DNA of 64,000 bases from the NCBI RefSeq assembly GCF_001183965.1, contig NZ_LFZV01000001.1, positions 507,287-571,286 on the forward strand. Reading direction: 5' to 3'. The stretch is from Bacillus sp. FJAT-27916. Its GTDB lineage: Bacteria; Bacillota; Bacilli; Bacillales; Pradoshiaceae. The notes beneath the pieces are model-generated. The model saw nothing but the letters and a program-made list of their open reading frames with translations. It ran no database searches and was not told the origin of the DNA. Of this stretch, positions 1 to 8,121 are shown piece by piece. Made by a program: the position numbers and the translations under genes. Position 1 is the first letter of the stretch. Every line of letters starts with the position of its first letter.

Positions 1-1424
1 TTAACGGCTATTCGAATCGGCTTGAAGTATTTATGGGTAACCTTTTTGGCCAGCTCTTGCTGTTCCCTGTCAAAATCATCAAATGTCTCCTCTGTATAGG
101 ATTTCCTTTTGTGCAAAAACTGGAAGGTTTTGGTGTAGTCTGCTGTATCCAGAAGCTCAATCTCCTCCTCTACCCATTCGGAACGGCGCTCCAATTTTTC
201 GATTTTGTACAGCTCCTTTAGAAGCCAGTCCTTTACAAACTCTAGGCGGTTTTGGATGGAGAGCGATGGATCAAGGGAATAAAAATAGTCAGCTATAGCA
301 GAAGACGTTATCAGTGTCTTCTTACGCAAATTGATATTTCTGAACTGAAGCCCGGCATGGCTGAGAGATTGGATATATTGGTCAAGCAGTGCCTTAAATT
401 CCAGTGTGTTTTTGTAGCGGATGGCTTCAAGTCTAGCCTCGTAGAAATCATCATCTTCCTCATGCAGGACGTATTCCATTTGCTCAAACGGGTCGCTGAC
501 TTCATAGTCGTCCCCAATCATTTTCGCCATGTAATCAAAGAAGGTAACCTGCTGCATATTGTCTTCTCCGAGTGATGGAAGAACAGTGGCTGTGTAGCTG
601 CTAAATAGCGGGTTAGGGGAAAAGAGCAGGATATTATCAGCCTTAATCTCATGAACATGCCGGTATAGAAGGAAGGCAACCCTTTGCAGGGCGGCGGACG
701 TCTTGCCGCTGCCGGCTGCCCCTTGAACGACAAGGTAGCGCTTTTTGTCATTTCGAATCAACGTATTTTGTTCCTTTTGGATGGTGGCAACAATATTCTT
801 CATCTGGCTATCTGCATTTTTGCCAAGCACTTCCTTCAGAATTTCATCCCCAATTGTAATGCCTGTATCGAACATGCTTTTCAGCTGTCCACCCTTAATA
901 ATGTATTGCCTTTTCTGCTCCATTTCTCCTTCGATGATGCCGCCAGGTGTTTCATACTGAGCAGGTCCGGGCGAATAGTCATAATAAATGCTTGAGATTG
1001 GTGCCCGCCAGTCATAAATAAGGAAATTCTCCTTCGCATCATCCATCAATGATGAAATGCCGAGGTAGACAATATCAGTGATTGGTTCTCCTTCTTCGTG
1101 AAAATCAACACGTCCAAAATAAGGAGAATCCTTGAGGAGATTCAATGTCTTCAGCTGTCTGCTCATATGGCCGTGTGCCCGTTCACGTTCGGACAAGAGC
1201 TCTGCCTGCTGGCGGATACTCGCCAGTGTTTCCACAGCGTCCTCCGGGTCGTCAATATTAACGGTTACGTCGTCCCAGAAGGTTTGGCGGATCTCTGTTA
1301 CATCCTGTCTGATTCCCCCCTGTGAATTTCTCACAGACTCAGCTCTTTTCTCTATTAAGGAAACGATATCTGCTAATCTGGCTTTTTCGGCCTGCAGCGC
1401 TTCGTTTAAATCAGCTTTGTTCAT
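1..1424 (-). CDS. helD: RNA polymerase recycling helicase HelD, N-terminal part (runs off the window)
   Basis: UvrD/Rep-like superfamily 1 ATPase that in Bacillus binds RNA polymerase and removes it from stalled or non-productive complexes. The 474 residues present begin MNKADLNEAL with an N-terminal coiled coil, followed by the Walker A motif GAAGSGKTS near residue 235 and the start of the helicase domain. The family is usually about 770 residues, so the C-terminal 40% lies left of base 1. The ATG at 1422-1424 has GGAGGGG just upstream on the reverse strand. No stop codon occurs in this frame within the window. The family assignment is firm; the exact role is inferred from B. subtilis HelD. 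Confidence 0.88.
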   Translation of the reverse strand, partial: MNKADLNEALQAEKARLADIVSLIEKRAESVRNSQGGIRQDVTEIRQTFWDDVTVNIDDPEDAVETLASIRQQAELLSERERAHGHMSRQLKTLNLLKDSPYFGRVDFHEEGEPITDIVYLGISSLMDDAKENFLIYDWRAPISSIYYDYSPGPAQYETPGGIIEGEMEQKRQYIIKGGQLKSMFDTGITIGDEILKEVLGKNADSQMKNIVATIQKEQNTLIRNDKKRYLVVQGAAGSGKTSAALQRVAFLLYRHVHEIKADNILLFSPNPLFSSYTATVLPSLGEDNMQQVTFFDYMAKMIGDDYEVSDPFEQMEYVLHEEDDDFYEARLEAIRYKNTLEFKALLDQYIQSLSHAGLQFRNINLRKKTLITSSAIADYFYSLDPSLSIQNRLEFVKDWLLKELYKIEKLERRSEWVEEEIELLDTADYTKTFQFLHKRKSYTEETFDDFDREQQELAKKVTHKYFKPIRIAV

Positions 1425-1582
1425 ATGGGACCCCTCCAGAAATATAAAATAAACATGAAACAATATTTCACAGTAATCACCGTTATTTGATTCGTATTTT
1501 ATAGTTTGTTAAAATTAAATATTGTTATTCAAATCCTGCCAATGACTGGCATTTGGTTTTCTAGAAAGAAGGTAAGAGGATA

Positions 1583-2098
1583 ATGGAAACAAAAACGTGT
1601 AATGAATCCAGAGTAGTAAAAACAAGCCGAATCTTTCCGAGTGATGTAAATGATCATAACACATTATTTGGCGGAAAACTTATGAGTGATATTGATATGA
1701 CAGCTTCTATCTCGGCGACGCGGCATTGTCGGAACGCTGTTGTAACGGCTTCTACCGACTCTGTCGATTTCTTAGCTCCTATCTCTCCGGAGGATTCTGT
1801 CTGCTTGGAGTCCTATGTGAGCTGGACAGGGAATAGTTCCATGGAAGTGTTCGTTAAGGTCACTGCCGAGCATTTAATGACAGGTGAACGCAAAATAGCT
1901 GCCACAGCCTTCTTGACATTTGTTGCGATGGATGAGAGCGGAAAGCCGACACGGGTGCCAAAAGTCATTCCGGAAACGGAAGAAGAAAAGAAATTGAACG
2001 AAACTGCAGCCTTTAGAGCAGCTAAACGGAAGGAACACCGTAAGCAAAGTAAAGAACTCGCAGAATTCTTTAATACTAATCGTCCTTGGGAACGCTAA
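1583..2098 (+). CDS. acyl-CoA thioesterase, hotdog fold (YkhA-like)
   Basis: 171-residue single hotdog-domain protein of the cytosolic acyl-CoA hydrolase family, which cleaves acyl-CoA to free acid and CoA. The residues FPSDVNDHNTLFGGKLMSDID contain the family motif N-H-x-T-L-F-G-G with the catalytic aspartate downstream in DMTAS. The C-terminus is charged and helical. A purine-rich ribosome site (AAGAAGG, then GAGGA) precedes the ATG. The gene is divergent from helD and convergent with the MBL hydrolase, with a shared terminator between. The acyl-chain preference cannot be read from the sequence. Confidence 0.85.
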   Translation: METKTCNESRVVKTSRIFPSDVNDHNTLFGGKLMSDIDMTASISATRHCRNAVVTASTDSVDFLAPISPEDSVCLESYVSWTGNSSMEVFVKVTAEHLMTGERKIAATAFLTFVAMDESGKPTRVPKVIPETEEEKKLNETAAFRAAKRKEHRKQSKELAEFFNTNRPWER

Positions 2099-2128
2099 TA
2101 ATTCCTGCAGCAAGCAGGGTTCAACAAG

Positions 2129-2169
2129 AAAGGAACCATCCTGGTGAAGCATTCGGGAGTGGTTCCTTT
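2129..2169. terminator. bidirectional rho-independent terminator
   Basis: Perfect 10-bp stem AAAGGAACCA / TGGTTCCTTT with T-rich sequence on the right and A-rich on the left. It sits between the convergent thioesterase and MBL hydrolase genes and can serve both. Confidence 0.8.
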
Positions 2170-2176
2170 TCTTTAT

Positions 2177-3025
2177 TCATGTTTCTTCATATATACGCTT
2201 CTGGGGCTTGGCTATTTCATCAAAATGTACAGCAAGTTCATCCAGCTTATGTGATAAATATTCTTCTAACAACGGCAGCCCATGGCCAGTGACAGCATAT
2301 TTAGGTTTCAAGTCATTCAGTCTTCGGACGGATTCACGAGCAGCTTCCCAGTCAGTAGTGAAGTAGGCTGGCGGCCCGCTGATCTCCTGCTTCTGCGTAA
2401 GAACCTTATATAAGGATTCTTGTTTAACTCCAACGAAAGCATCCCCGGCAATCAGGAAGCAATCTTCTTCACGGAAGAGAGAGACGTGGCCAGGTGTATG
2501 ACCGGGTGTGTGTAGCCATTGCCAGCCGGGCATATAAGGAACGGTTCCGTCGTCTGGCAATGGCTGTACCTTATTGCCTATGTCAATACCATGATTCGGG
2601 AAGAAACGGGCGATGTCTGGTACAAGTCCGCCGGCAGCCTTTGTATTCGGTTCAGGGTAATTGCGCTGTCCGGTTAAGTAGGGAAGCTCCAGTTTGTGTG
2701 CATAAACGGGGATATCCCATTTCTCAAGCAAGGCCTCGAGTGCCCCGACATGATCGAAGTGCCCGTGTGTCAGAATAATGGCCTTCGGCTTGCTGCCTTC
2801 GCCGAAGCGTTTTTCGACAGCTTCGATAATCTCATCATCGGCCTTGGGCATTCCTGCGTCCACTAACACGAAGTCCTCTTGGTTCGGCTGGCCGACTAAT
2901 ATAACATTCACAATCTGGGTGTTCAGTACATAAATATCTTCCTTGACTTCAATCCCCATTCCGCTGGTCATGGAGGTTAAAGGAATATATGTATGCTGGA
3001 ATGTTTGTTTTGATTTTCGTTCCAT
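2177..3025 (-). CDS. MBL-fold metallo-hydrolase
   Basis: 282-residue metallo-beta-lactamase superfamily hydrolase. The zinc motif THGHFDHVG is followed by the downstream histidine segment HTPGHTPGHVSLF, the AGDAF aspartate and a late TGHG histidine, so all usual metal ligands are present. The start is placed at the ATG at 3023-3025 because AAGGAGGAG lies just upstream. A longer open frame to 3148 would add a basic, unconserved leader and contain this ribosome site. It resembles the YflN/YobT group. The substrate is unknown and no signal peptide is seen, so it is probably cytosolic. Confidence 0.8.
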   Translation of the reverse strand: MERKSKQTFQHTYIPLTSMTSGMGIEVKEDIYVLNTQIVNVILVGQPNQEDFVLVDAGMPKADDEIIEAVEKRFGEGSKPKAIILTHGHFDHVGALEALLEKWDIPVYAHKLELPYLTGQRNYPEPNTKAAGGLVPDIARFFPNHGIDIGNKVQPLPDDGTVPYMPGWQWLHTPGHTPGHVSLFREEDCFLIAGDAFVGVKQESLYKVLTQKQEISGPPAYFTTDWEAARESVRRLNDLKPKYAVTGHGLPLLEEYLSHKLDELAVHFDEIAKPQKRIYEET

Positions 3026-3199
3026 GACATACTCCTCCTTCTTTCTTCGCTTTTTTCTCTTTACCCTCTTTATTTTTCTTAATAACGGGAAATCTGAAAC
3101 TGGTACAAAATGGTGTGCAAAAAAGAAATGGATGCTCATTGGTATCAAAAAGTGTATAATATTAACTTTAGGTTATAAAATTGGCTGATATCCTTTAAG

Positions 3200-3227
3200 T
3201 TGTGATTTTAGCCTGTTCAAGTATAAT
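3200..3227 (+). promoter_or_regulatory. putative sigma-A promoter of rodA
   Basis: TTGTGA, 16 bp, then TATAAT about 50 bp before the rodA start. The -10 is perfect and the -35 matches 4 of 6 bases. Confidence 0.45.
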
Positions 3228-3275
3228 AAGGGGTATGGCTTTACCTTAACTTTAGGATGAATATGGTGGGTTTAC

Positions 3276-4451
3276 ATGTCTAACAATAATAATCGAAATT
3301 TCACGTCTAAGATCGATTACGGTCTTTTGTTCATCATTTTCCTTTTATTTGTCACGAGCTGTCTGGCCATATATAGTGCCCAGACAACCGGTCAGTATGG
3401 GGAAAACTTTGTCGTAAAACAAATCATGTGGTACGTGGTCGGATTGACAATTGCCTTTTTAATTATGACATTGGATGCGGATCAGCTGAAGAAGATGTCA
3501 TGGTATTTATATGGCTTTGGTCTCCTTCTCTTACTCGGACTTATTGTAGCTCCAGAAACCTTGGCACCGATTCGAAATGGGGCAAAGAGCTGGTATCAAT
3601 TCCCAGGGGTGGGTTCTATCCAGCCTTCGGAGATGATGAAGGTATTTTTGATTATGGCCTTGTCAGCCCTTATACAAAACCATCATGCAAAGCACCGTAT
3701 CAGGACTTTGCAGACGGATTTTATACTGCTGATGAAGATAGGATTAACGACAGGAGCACCATTATTGCTCGTCATGCAGCAGCCTGACCTTGGAACCTCA
3801 CTCGTTATGATTGCCATCATGATTGGAATGATATTCGTATCAGGGATAACATGGAAGATGCTCGTGCCGATGTTCGGGGGAGGCTTCCTGCTGGTTGGCG
3901 TGATTTTTTATCTCGTTGTCTGGCATCCAGATATTATGGAGAAATACTTCCACGTGAAACAATACCAATTTGGCCGGATTTATGCGTGGCTGGATCCGTA
4001 CAATTATACCTCCTCAGAGGGGTATCAATTAATTAAATCCTTACTGGCCATTGGGTCAGGAACGACCTCGGGCAAAGGATTTGGGAACCGTGAAGTGTAC
4101 CTGCCGGAGGGGCATACAGACTTTATCTTTGCTGTCATTGGCGAGGAATATGGCTTCCTTGGTGCAAGCATTGTGATTATTCTTTACTTTATGCTTGTCT
4201 ATAATATGACTAAAATCGGACTTGAAACGAAGAATGAATATAATACGTATATTTGCGTCGGTGTCATTTGCATGCTGACCTTCCACGTGTTCGAGAATAT
4301 TGGAATGACGATCGGCTTATTGCCAATAACTGGTATTCCATTGCCATTCTTAAGCTATGGGGGGAGTTCACTCCTTGGTAATATGATGGCACTAGGACTG
4401 ATTTTCAGCATCCGATATCACCATAAGAAATATATGTTTTCAACTTCATGA
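3276..4451 (+). CDS. rodA: rod-shape glycosyltransferase RodA (SEDS family)
   Basis: 391-residue polytopic membrane protein of the FtsW/RodA/SpoVE (SEDS) family. These are peptidoglycan glycosyltransferases that polymerise lipid II with a partner class B PBP. About ten hydrophobic segments are visible. The signature region WLDPYNYTSSEGYQLIKSLLAIGSGTTSGKGFGN, followed by LPEGHTDFIFAVIGEEYGFLGA, carries the essential large-loop aspartate. The C-terminal GIPLPFLSYGGSS motif is intact. Length (about 390) and the short polar N-terminus fit RodA better than FtsW. It appears monocistronic, with its own promoter and terminator. Confidence 0.88.
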   Translation: MSNNNNRNFTSKIDYGLLFIIFLLFVTSCLAIYSAQTTGQYGENFVVKQIMWYVVGLTIAFLIMTLDADQLKKMSWYLYGFGLLLLLGLIVAPETLAPIRNGAKSWYQFPGVGSIQPSEMMKVFLIMALSALIQNHHAKHRIRTLQTDFILLMKIGLTTGAPLLLVMQQPDLGTSLVMIAIMIGMIFVSGITWKMLVPMFGGGFLLVGVIFYLVVWHPDIMEKYFHVKQYQFGRIYAWLDPYNYTSSEGYQLIKSLLAIGSGTTSGKGFGNREVYLPEGHTDFIFAVIGEEYGFLGASIVIILYFMLVYNMTKIGLETKNEYNTYICVGVICMLTFHVFENIGMTIGLLPITGIPLPFLSYGGSSLLGNMMALGLIFSIRYHHKKYMFSTS

Positions 4452-4455
4452 AGAA

Positions 4456-4485
4456 AAGGAGGGATTCATCCCTTCTTTTTTCTTT
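4456..4485 (+). terminator. terminator after rodA
   Basis: AAGGAGGGA / TCCCTTCTT stem (one mismatch) around a TTCA loop, followed by a T-rich tract, directly behind the rodA stop. Confidence 0.7.
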
Positions 4486-4611
4486 GTAGGACAATATGAA
4501 AAAAATGGTAGAAATATACTGTGAACTAACCTATGATAAATAGAAAGATAAAAAGAATACAGGCCTAATGTAGAAAATGATAAATACGAGGGAAAGTTTT
4601 GGTGGCCAAAT

Positions 4612-5739
4612 ATGAAGCGAAAGATAGTAGAGATGATGGAAGAGCAATGGAGGAAGATTTTTCTGTACATAATTATGCTATTATTCTTTTTCAGCATTCT
4701 TCAAATGGCAGCGCTTTACCACTGGACAGAGTCTGTCCTTTATGTGCATTGGCTGCCGACACTTATACTTGTATTACTTCTTATTGCTCTGCTCTGTACC
4801 GCCATTTTCTCAGGAGGATGGAAAAGCTCAGTGGAAAAAGAGGATTGGGCTATTGGTATGAACGAGATTGACTATGGTGTGATTATCTATGACCGGAATG
4901 GAAATGTGTGTGAAATGAATGAAGTAGCTCTGGATATTTTGAACATGTTCTCTAAGGAGCAACTAGCATCGCCTTTTCCACTGTTGAACACGGAGTGGGA
5001 AATCACAGATGATCAAGGTAAAGGTATTCTCATAGAGGATATGCCGCTCACTGTGACGTTTAATACAAGAAACCATAGTAAGAAAAGAACGATGAGACTA
5101 TCACATCCATCATTGAACAAGAGTATCTGGATTGAAGCATCTGCTACTCCTGTGCTGAATGGGACAGGAGAGATGGAGAAGGTTTTGGTAGGTTTTCTTG
5201 AAATAACTGAACAGAAAGAAAATGTTTTTCGTCTTTTGAAGAAAAATGAAGAGCTTCAGGTATTAGCTCTGACAGACTGTTCATTAAATATGCCCAATTC
5301 CAGGTATTTCCGCTCTTATTTGACGGAATTATGGGAATTTTCAAGGAAATCGGGCACACCCGTAACATTGATGATTATTACCTTGGATTTTTCCTTTGAG
5401 GCAAGACGGATGATAGATTTTTCCGTAGGAAAGAATCTCTTGAAGGATTCAGCAGAAGTGTTGAGAGTGATTGAGCGATATGGAGGAAAAGCTGTGAAGC
5501 TTGACGGCAATCTATTTGGTGTGATCTTATCCGGACTATTTGGCAATGAAGCTATTGATCTTGAAAGGACCCTGCATAAGGAACTTCTTAAATTAGGCGA
5601 CTACTACAAATTGACTGGAGATCTAGGTGAATTTAATGTAAATATCGGTACATCCTCAATGGTTGCTGTTAGTCAGGCAGGGTGGGAGAGCTTGCTGAAT
5701 GATGCTTTGAGCCAGCTTAATCAAGCTCGATTTGTATAA
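4612..5739 (+). CDS. membrane PAS protein with a degenerate GGDEF domain
   Basis: 375 residues. Two transmembrane segments (about 17-37 and 45-67) are followed by a PAS domain (about 80-200; the IDYGVIIYDRNGNV start is typical) and a GGDEF-type fold (about 215-370). The fold is recognisable from ALTDCSLNMPNSRYF, which matches the usual ALTDxLTGLxNRRYF entry. Where GGDEF is expected the protein reads KLDGNLFGVIL, so the signature is lost. It is therefore probably catalytically inactive and acts as a sensor or binding module rather than a diguanylate cyclase. The ribosome site is weak (GAGGGAAAG about 15 bases upstream of the ATG). Confidence 0.72.
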   Translation: MKRKIVEMMEEQWRKIFLYIIMLLFFFSILQMAALYHWTESVLYVHWLPTLILVLLLIALLCTAIFSGGWKSSVEKEDWAIGMNEIDYGVIIYDRNGNVCEMNEVALDILNMFSKEQLASPFPLLNTEWEITDDQGKGILIEDMPLTVTFNTRNHSKKRTMRLSHPSLNKSIWIEASATPVLNGTGEMEKVLVGFLEITEQKENVFRLLKKNEELQVLALTDCSLNMPNSRYFRSYLTELWEFSRKSGTPVTLMIITLDFSFEARRMIDFSVGKNLLKDSAEVLRVIERYGGKAVKLDGNLFGVILSGLFGNEAIDLERTLHKELLKLGDYYKLTGDLGEFNVNIGTSSMVAVSQAGWESLLNDALSQLNQARFV

Positions 5740-5758
5740 ATGAATCATCTAAAACATG

Positions 5759-5800
5759 AATGGTATGTAGGAAACTCTCTACATACCATTTTATTATTTT
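5759..5800 (+). terminator. terminator after the PAS/GGDEF gene
   Basis: Perfect 12-bp stem AATGGTATGTAG / CTACATACCATT with an 8-base loop, followed by TTATTATTTT. Confidence 0.8.
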
Positions 5801-5968
5801 GATATAATAAATTCAGAGATCATTTAGTACTAATTACTCGTAATACAATAAAGGTAGCAAGGAAGTACAGTTCCGTCTGTCAACAATTGATGGGTATTGC
5901 AGAAATGTTTGAAACAAGAATCAGGACAATGAAGCAAGCACAAAAATAGGATGAAGCGGGTGTACATT

Positions 5969-6658
5969 ATGAGCGGTGAAATCATTGATCTTATTAAGGG
6001 AAAGGAATTGTTCTCGTCTTTAAGTAAGCAAGATTTAAGTGTATTAGAACCATTTTTATACGAAAGAACACTCAAGAAGGGACAGTATCTTTTTTGGCAG
6101 GGAGATCCGAGGCAAAGAATCTATTATTTGCTTGATGGTTATGTCACGCTGGAAAAGTCAAATAAGCAGGGCAGTATGCAATATAATCAATACATAAAGA
6201 AGGATACGTTGTTTCCTTATAATGGCTTATTTACGGGAAGCAAGGAATATTGTCATTCTGCTATTGCCGAAACAGATATCCATGTTGTCTACCTGTCTAC
6301 AGATGTGTTTGAAAGCTTTTTGTCCAAGCATAATCGGCTGCTGCAAAAAGTAATTAAGGAATATGGAAAAATTCTCGAAGGGCAGGAGAAGCGAATACAG
6401 CATGGCATTATTCCTAATGCACAGGAGAGGGTGTTAAATTCAATTTCTTATTTAATGATGGACCTTGGAGTAGAGTATCCAGATTATATACGAATTGATT
6501 TTCCTTTTACAACTTCTAAGTTATCGGTGCTGTCAGGTACATCAAGAGAAACGGCCAGCCTTGTCATTAATAAATTGAAACGGGAAAAAAAACTAACCAT
6601 CAAGGAGAAAATGATTTACATACACGAGCCCCAATATTTTGAAAAACTAGTTATATAG
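5969..6658 (+). CDS. arcR: Crp/Fnr family regulator, ArcR-like
   Basis: 229-residue regulator with an N-terminal cyclic-nucleotide-type beta-roll (about 15-125) and a C-terminal winged helix. The recognition helix region is TTSKLSVLSGTSRETASLVINK (about 170-195), typical of Crp/Fnr proteins that read TGTGA half-sites. It has a single cysteine (EYCHSA) and no cysteine cluster at either end, so it is not a B. subtilis-type Fe-S Fnr; the ArcR branch is the better fit. It lies upstream of argR and arcABDC, and TGTGA-N6-TCACA boxes precede arcA, the AEC transporter gene and adhE. An in-frame ATG at 5951 is possible but its SD would be too close. The name is inferred from context. Confidence 0.7.
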   Translation: MSGEIIDLIKGKELFSSLSKQDLSVLEPFLYERTLKKGQYLFWQGDPRQRIYYLLDGYVTLEKSNKQGSMQYNQYIKKDTLFPYNGLFTGSKEYCHSAIAETDIHVVYLSTDVFESFLSKHNRLLQKVIKEYGKILEGQEKRIQHGIIPNAQERVLNSISYLMMDLGVEYPDYIRIDFPFTTSKLSVLSGTSRETASLVINKLKREKKLTIKEKMIYIHEPQYFEKLVI

Positions 6659-6743
6659 GTCTTAAGATACACATTATTTGAAAACACACATATATAACCA
6701 GTATTATAGGACTAATAACATTGGCTAGAATGGAAGTGCTACA

Positions 6744-7367
6744 ATGATTAAAGTGTCCTATAATGTATTGGGAGCCGTTGTCTATGTAACTGGTCTGGCT
6801 CTTGTACTACAGTTTCCAGGTCAGAAGTCAATGGTCGGAAGCCAGTTGTTTGAAGAGTTCTCATTGCCAACGGAGGGATTTCTGGGTCTCTCTAATATAT
6901 GGCTGCTGGCTGCCTTTATCCAATTTATTGGCGTATTGCTGCTCGTGAAATGGTTTGCCGAGGAATATCCTGCCCATCGAAGGAAATATCGTTTTATAGA
7001 GCCGGCTGTCTTGATATTGGCTGTCCTCGTACCGTCTATTGCCTTTAACAACCTTTTCGAAATAGGGGAAGAGGTATATGCGCATTCCGGCCAATCAGGT
7101 GCGGAGGCCGTCGTCTATATTCAGGATGAAAGCTCATGCACAGAATTGACGGATAACGGAATGGTGGAATGCTCGATTGTCCTTCGTAATTTCCAGCATC
7201 ATTCCCAGCAAATCAGTCTCGTATTTCCAAAGGAAGCAGGTTTGAAGACAAAAAAGGTTGAGACGGCTTATTTGCAGCAGCGTGAGAAGAAAGCTGTAAA
7301 GGTAACCTTCTCTCCTGAAGATATAGCGGATAAGGGAGAGATACCGACATTTTATATAGAAGGTTAA
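6744..7367 (+). CDS. membrane protein of unknown function in the arc island
   Basis: 207 residues, not recognised. Three hydrophobic segments are visible (about 5-24, 50-70 and 88-106), then an extracytoplasmic C-terminal half of about 100 residues. That half contains two cysteines about ten residues apart (SSCTEL and VECSIV) and a beta-rich pattern ending TFYIEG. The pattern looks like a small Ig-like or beta-sandwich domain on the outer face, possibly disulfide-bonded. It sits 86 bp after the ArcR-like gene and 73 bp before argR on the same strand, so it may be co-transcribed. The ribosome site (GGAAGTG) is weak. No function is assigned. Confidence 0.6.
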   Translation: MIKVSYNVLGAVVYVTGLALVLQFPGQKSMVGSQLFEEFSLPTEGFLGLSNIWLLAAFIQFIGVLLLVKWFAEEYPAHRRKYRFIEPAVLILAVLVPSIAFNNLFEIGEEVYAHSGQSGAEAVVYIQDESSCTELTDNGMVECSIVLRNFQHHSQQISLVFPKEAGLKTKKVETAYLQQREKKAVKVTFSPEDIADKGEIPTFYIEG

Positions 7368-7379
7368 AGGGGGAGGTCT

Positions 7380-7424
7380 ATGTCCAGTCAAATGGGGATA
7401 GGCCTCTTATGCAGTTCAACATGA
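7380..7424 (+). CDS. possible 14-residue leader peptide before argR
   Basis: ATG preceded by AAAGGGGGAGG and followed by 13 more codons (MSSQMGIGLLCSST). The stop TGA at 7422-7424 abuts the AGAAAGG ribosome site of argR. A partial inverted repeat (GAGGTCTAT with ATAGGCCTC) lies across it. The arrangement resembles a translated leader coupled to argR. It contains no arginine codon, so classical arginine attenuation is not indicated. This is inference only. Confidence 0.35.
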   Translation: MSSQMGIGLLCSST

Positions 7425-7439
7425 GAAAGGATGACGATG

Positions 7440-7892
7440 ATGAACAAGAAAGAAAGACATGCCTTAATTAAGAAAGTGATTACTCAAAATGAAATTAAGA
7501 CACAGGAACAGCTTGTGGAGGAATTGGCGAAGAATGGGCTTGAGGTAACACAGGCAACGATCTCAAGGGATATTCGCGAACTGAACCTAGCAAAATATCC
7601 TGCGAAATCGGGCGGTACCCGATATGGTTTCATAGCTGAGTATAAATATTTAGATACGATGAAATTACGTAAAAAGCTAGAAGATGCGCTAATTGGAATG
7701 GAGCGAATTGAGTATTTTATCATTTTAAAGACGCTGCCTGGCCATGCTCAAACAATAGGAGCAGTATTGGATGAGCTGGATTGGACAGAAAAAGCTGGCA
7801 CAATCTGCGGGAATGATACATGCCTCATTATTTGCAAAACGAAGGAACAGGCAAAAGTAGTAGAAAATCGGATGGTTACGCTAAGTCATTAA
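7440..7892 (+). CDS. argR: arginine repressor ArgR/AhrC
   Basis: 150-residue hexameric arginine-responsive regulator. The N-terminal winged helix has the VTQATISRDIRELNL recognition element (about 38-52). The C-terminal oligomerisation and arginine-binding domain has LKTLPGHAQTIGAVLDEL and GTICGNDTCLIICK. In Bacillus, AhrC represses arginine synthesis and activates catabolism. The start MNKKERH was chosen by similarity to B. subtilis AhrC (149 residues) and because AGAAAGG lies 9 bases upstream; ATG codons at 7431 and 7437 are alternatives. It stands directly upstream of arcABDC, as expected for an arginine-induced deiminase operon. Confidence 0.9.
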   Translation: MNKKERHALIKKVITQNEIKTQEQLVEELAKNGLEVTQATISRDIRELNLAKYPAKSGGTRYGFIAEYKYLDTMKLRKKLEDALIGMERIEYFIILKTLPGHAQTIGAVLDELDWTEKAGTICGNDTCLIICKTKEQAKVVENRMVTLSH

Positions 7893-7952
7893 AAAAATTT
7901 TTTTGAATAGAAGATGTGTATTATACAGCTTTTTATTCAGTTTTTCGTTTTC

Positions 7953-7966
7953 GGTAAGCGCTTTCT
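7953..7966 (+). promoter_or_regulatory. cre-like CcpA site upstream of arcA
   Basis: GGTAAGCGCTTTCT matches 12 of 14 positions of the catabolite-responsive element TGWAANCGNTNWCA; the two mismatches are the outermost bases. It lies upstream of the arc promoter, consistent with carbon repression of arginine fermentation. TTTTTATTCA at 7930-7939 resembles one arm of an AhrC ARG box, with lower confidence. Confidence 0.5.
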
Positions 7967-8017
7967 TAGATGGTGTTTAAATAATCATGCGGTTATTTCG
8001 CTAATTATAAAGAATTT

Positions 8018-8033
8018 TGTGAGATTTTACACA
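8018..8033 (+). promoter_or_regulatory. secondary Crp/Fnr-type half-conserved box
   Basis: TGTGA-N6-ACACA, one base off the palindrome. It is centred 23 bp (about two helical turns) upstream of the perfect box at 8041-8056 and is a possible second regulator dimer site. Confidence 0.4.
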
Positions 8034-8040
8034 CTTTTTA

Positions 8041-8056
8041 TGTGAAAATTATCACA
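8041..8056 (+). promoter_or_regulatory. ArcR/Fnr-type operator of the arc operon
   Basis: Perfect TGTGA-AAATTA-TCACA palindrome. A TATAAT -10 lies at 8078-8083 with no good -35 hexamer. A start point about 7 bases after it (near 8090) puts the box centre at -41.5, the class II activator position. This predicts activator-dependent transcription of arcABDC by the ArcR-like protein at 5969-6658 or by another Crp/Fnr protein. Confidence 0.75.
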
Positions 8057-8121
8057 ATTTTAAAATGGAGTGTTTCTTATAATTAACTTGTAAGTTAAAT
8101 CAAACGCGGGAGGTAAGGAGA

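Noticed and set aside
5969-6658. Calling the Crp/Fnr regulator Fnr
   Set aside because: Only one cysteine and no C-terminal cysteine cluster; ArcR-like is the better fit.
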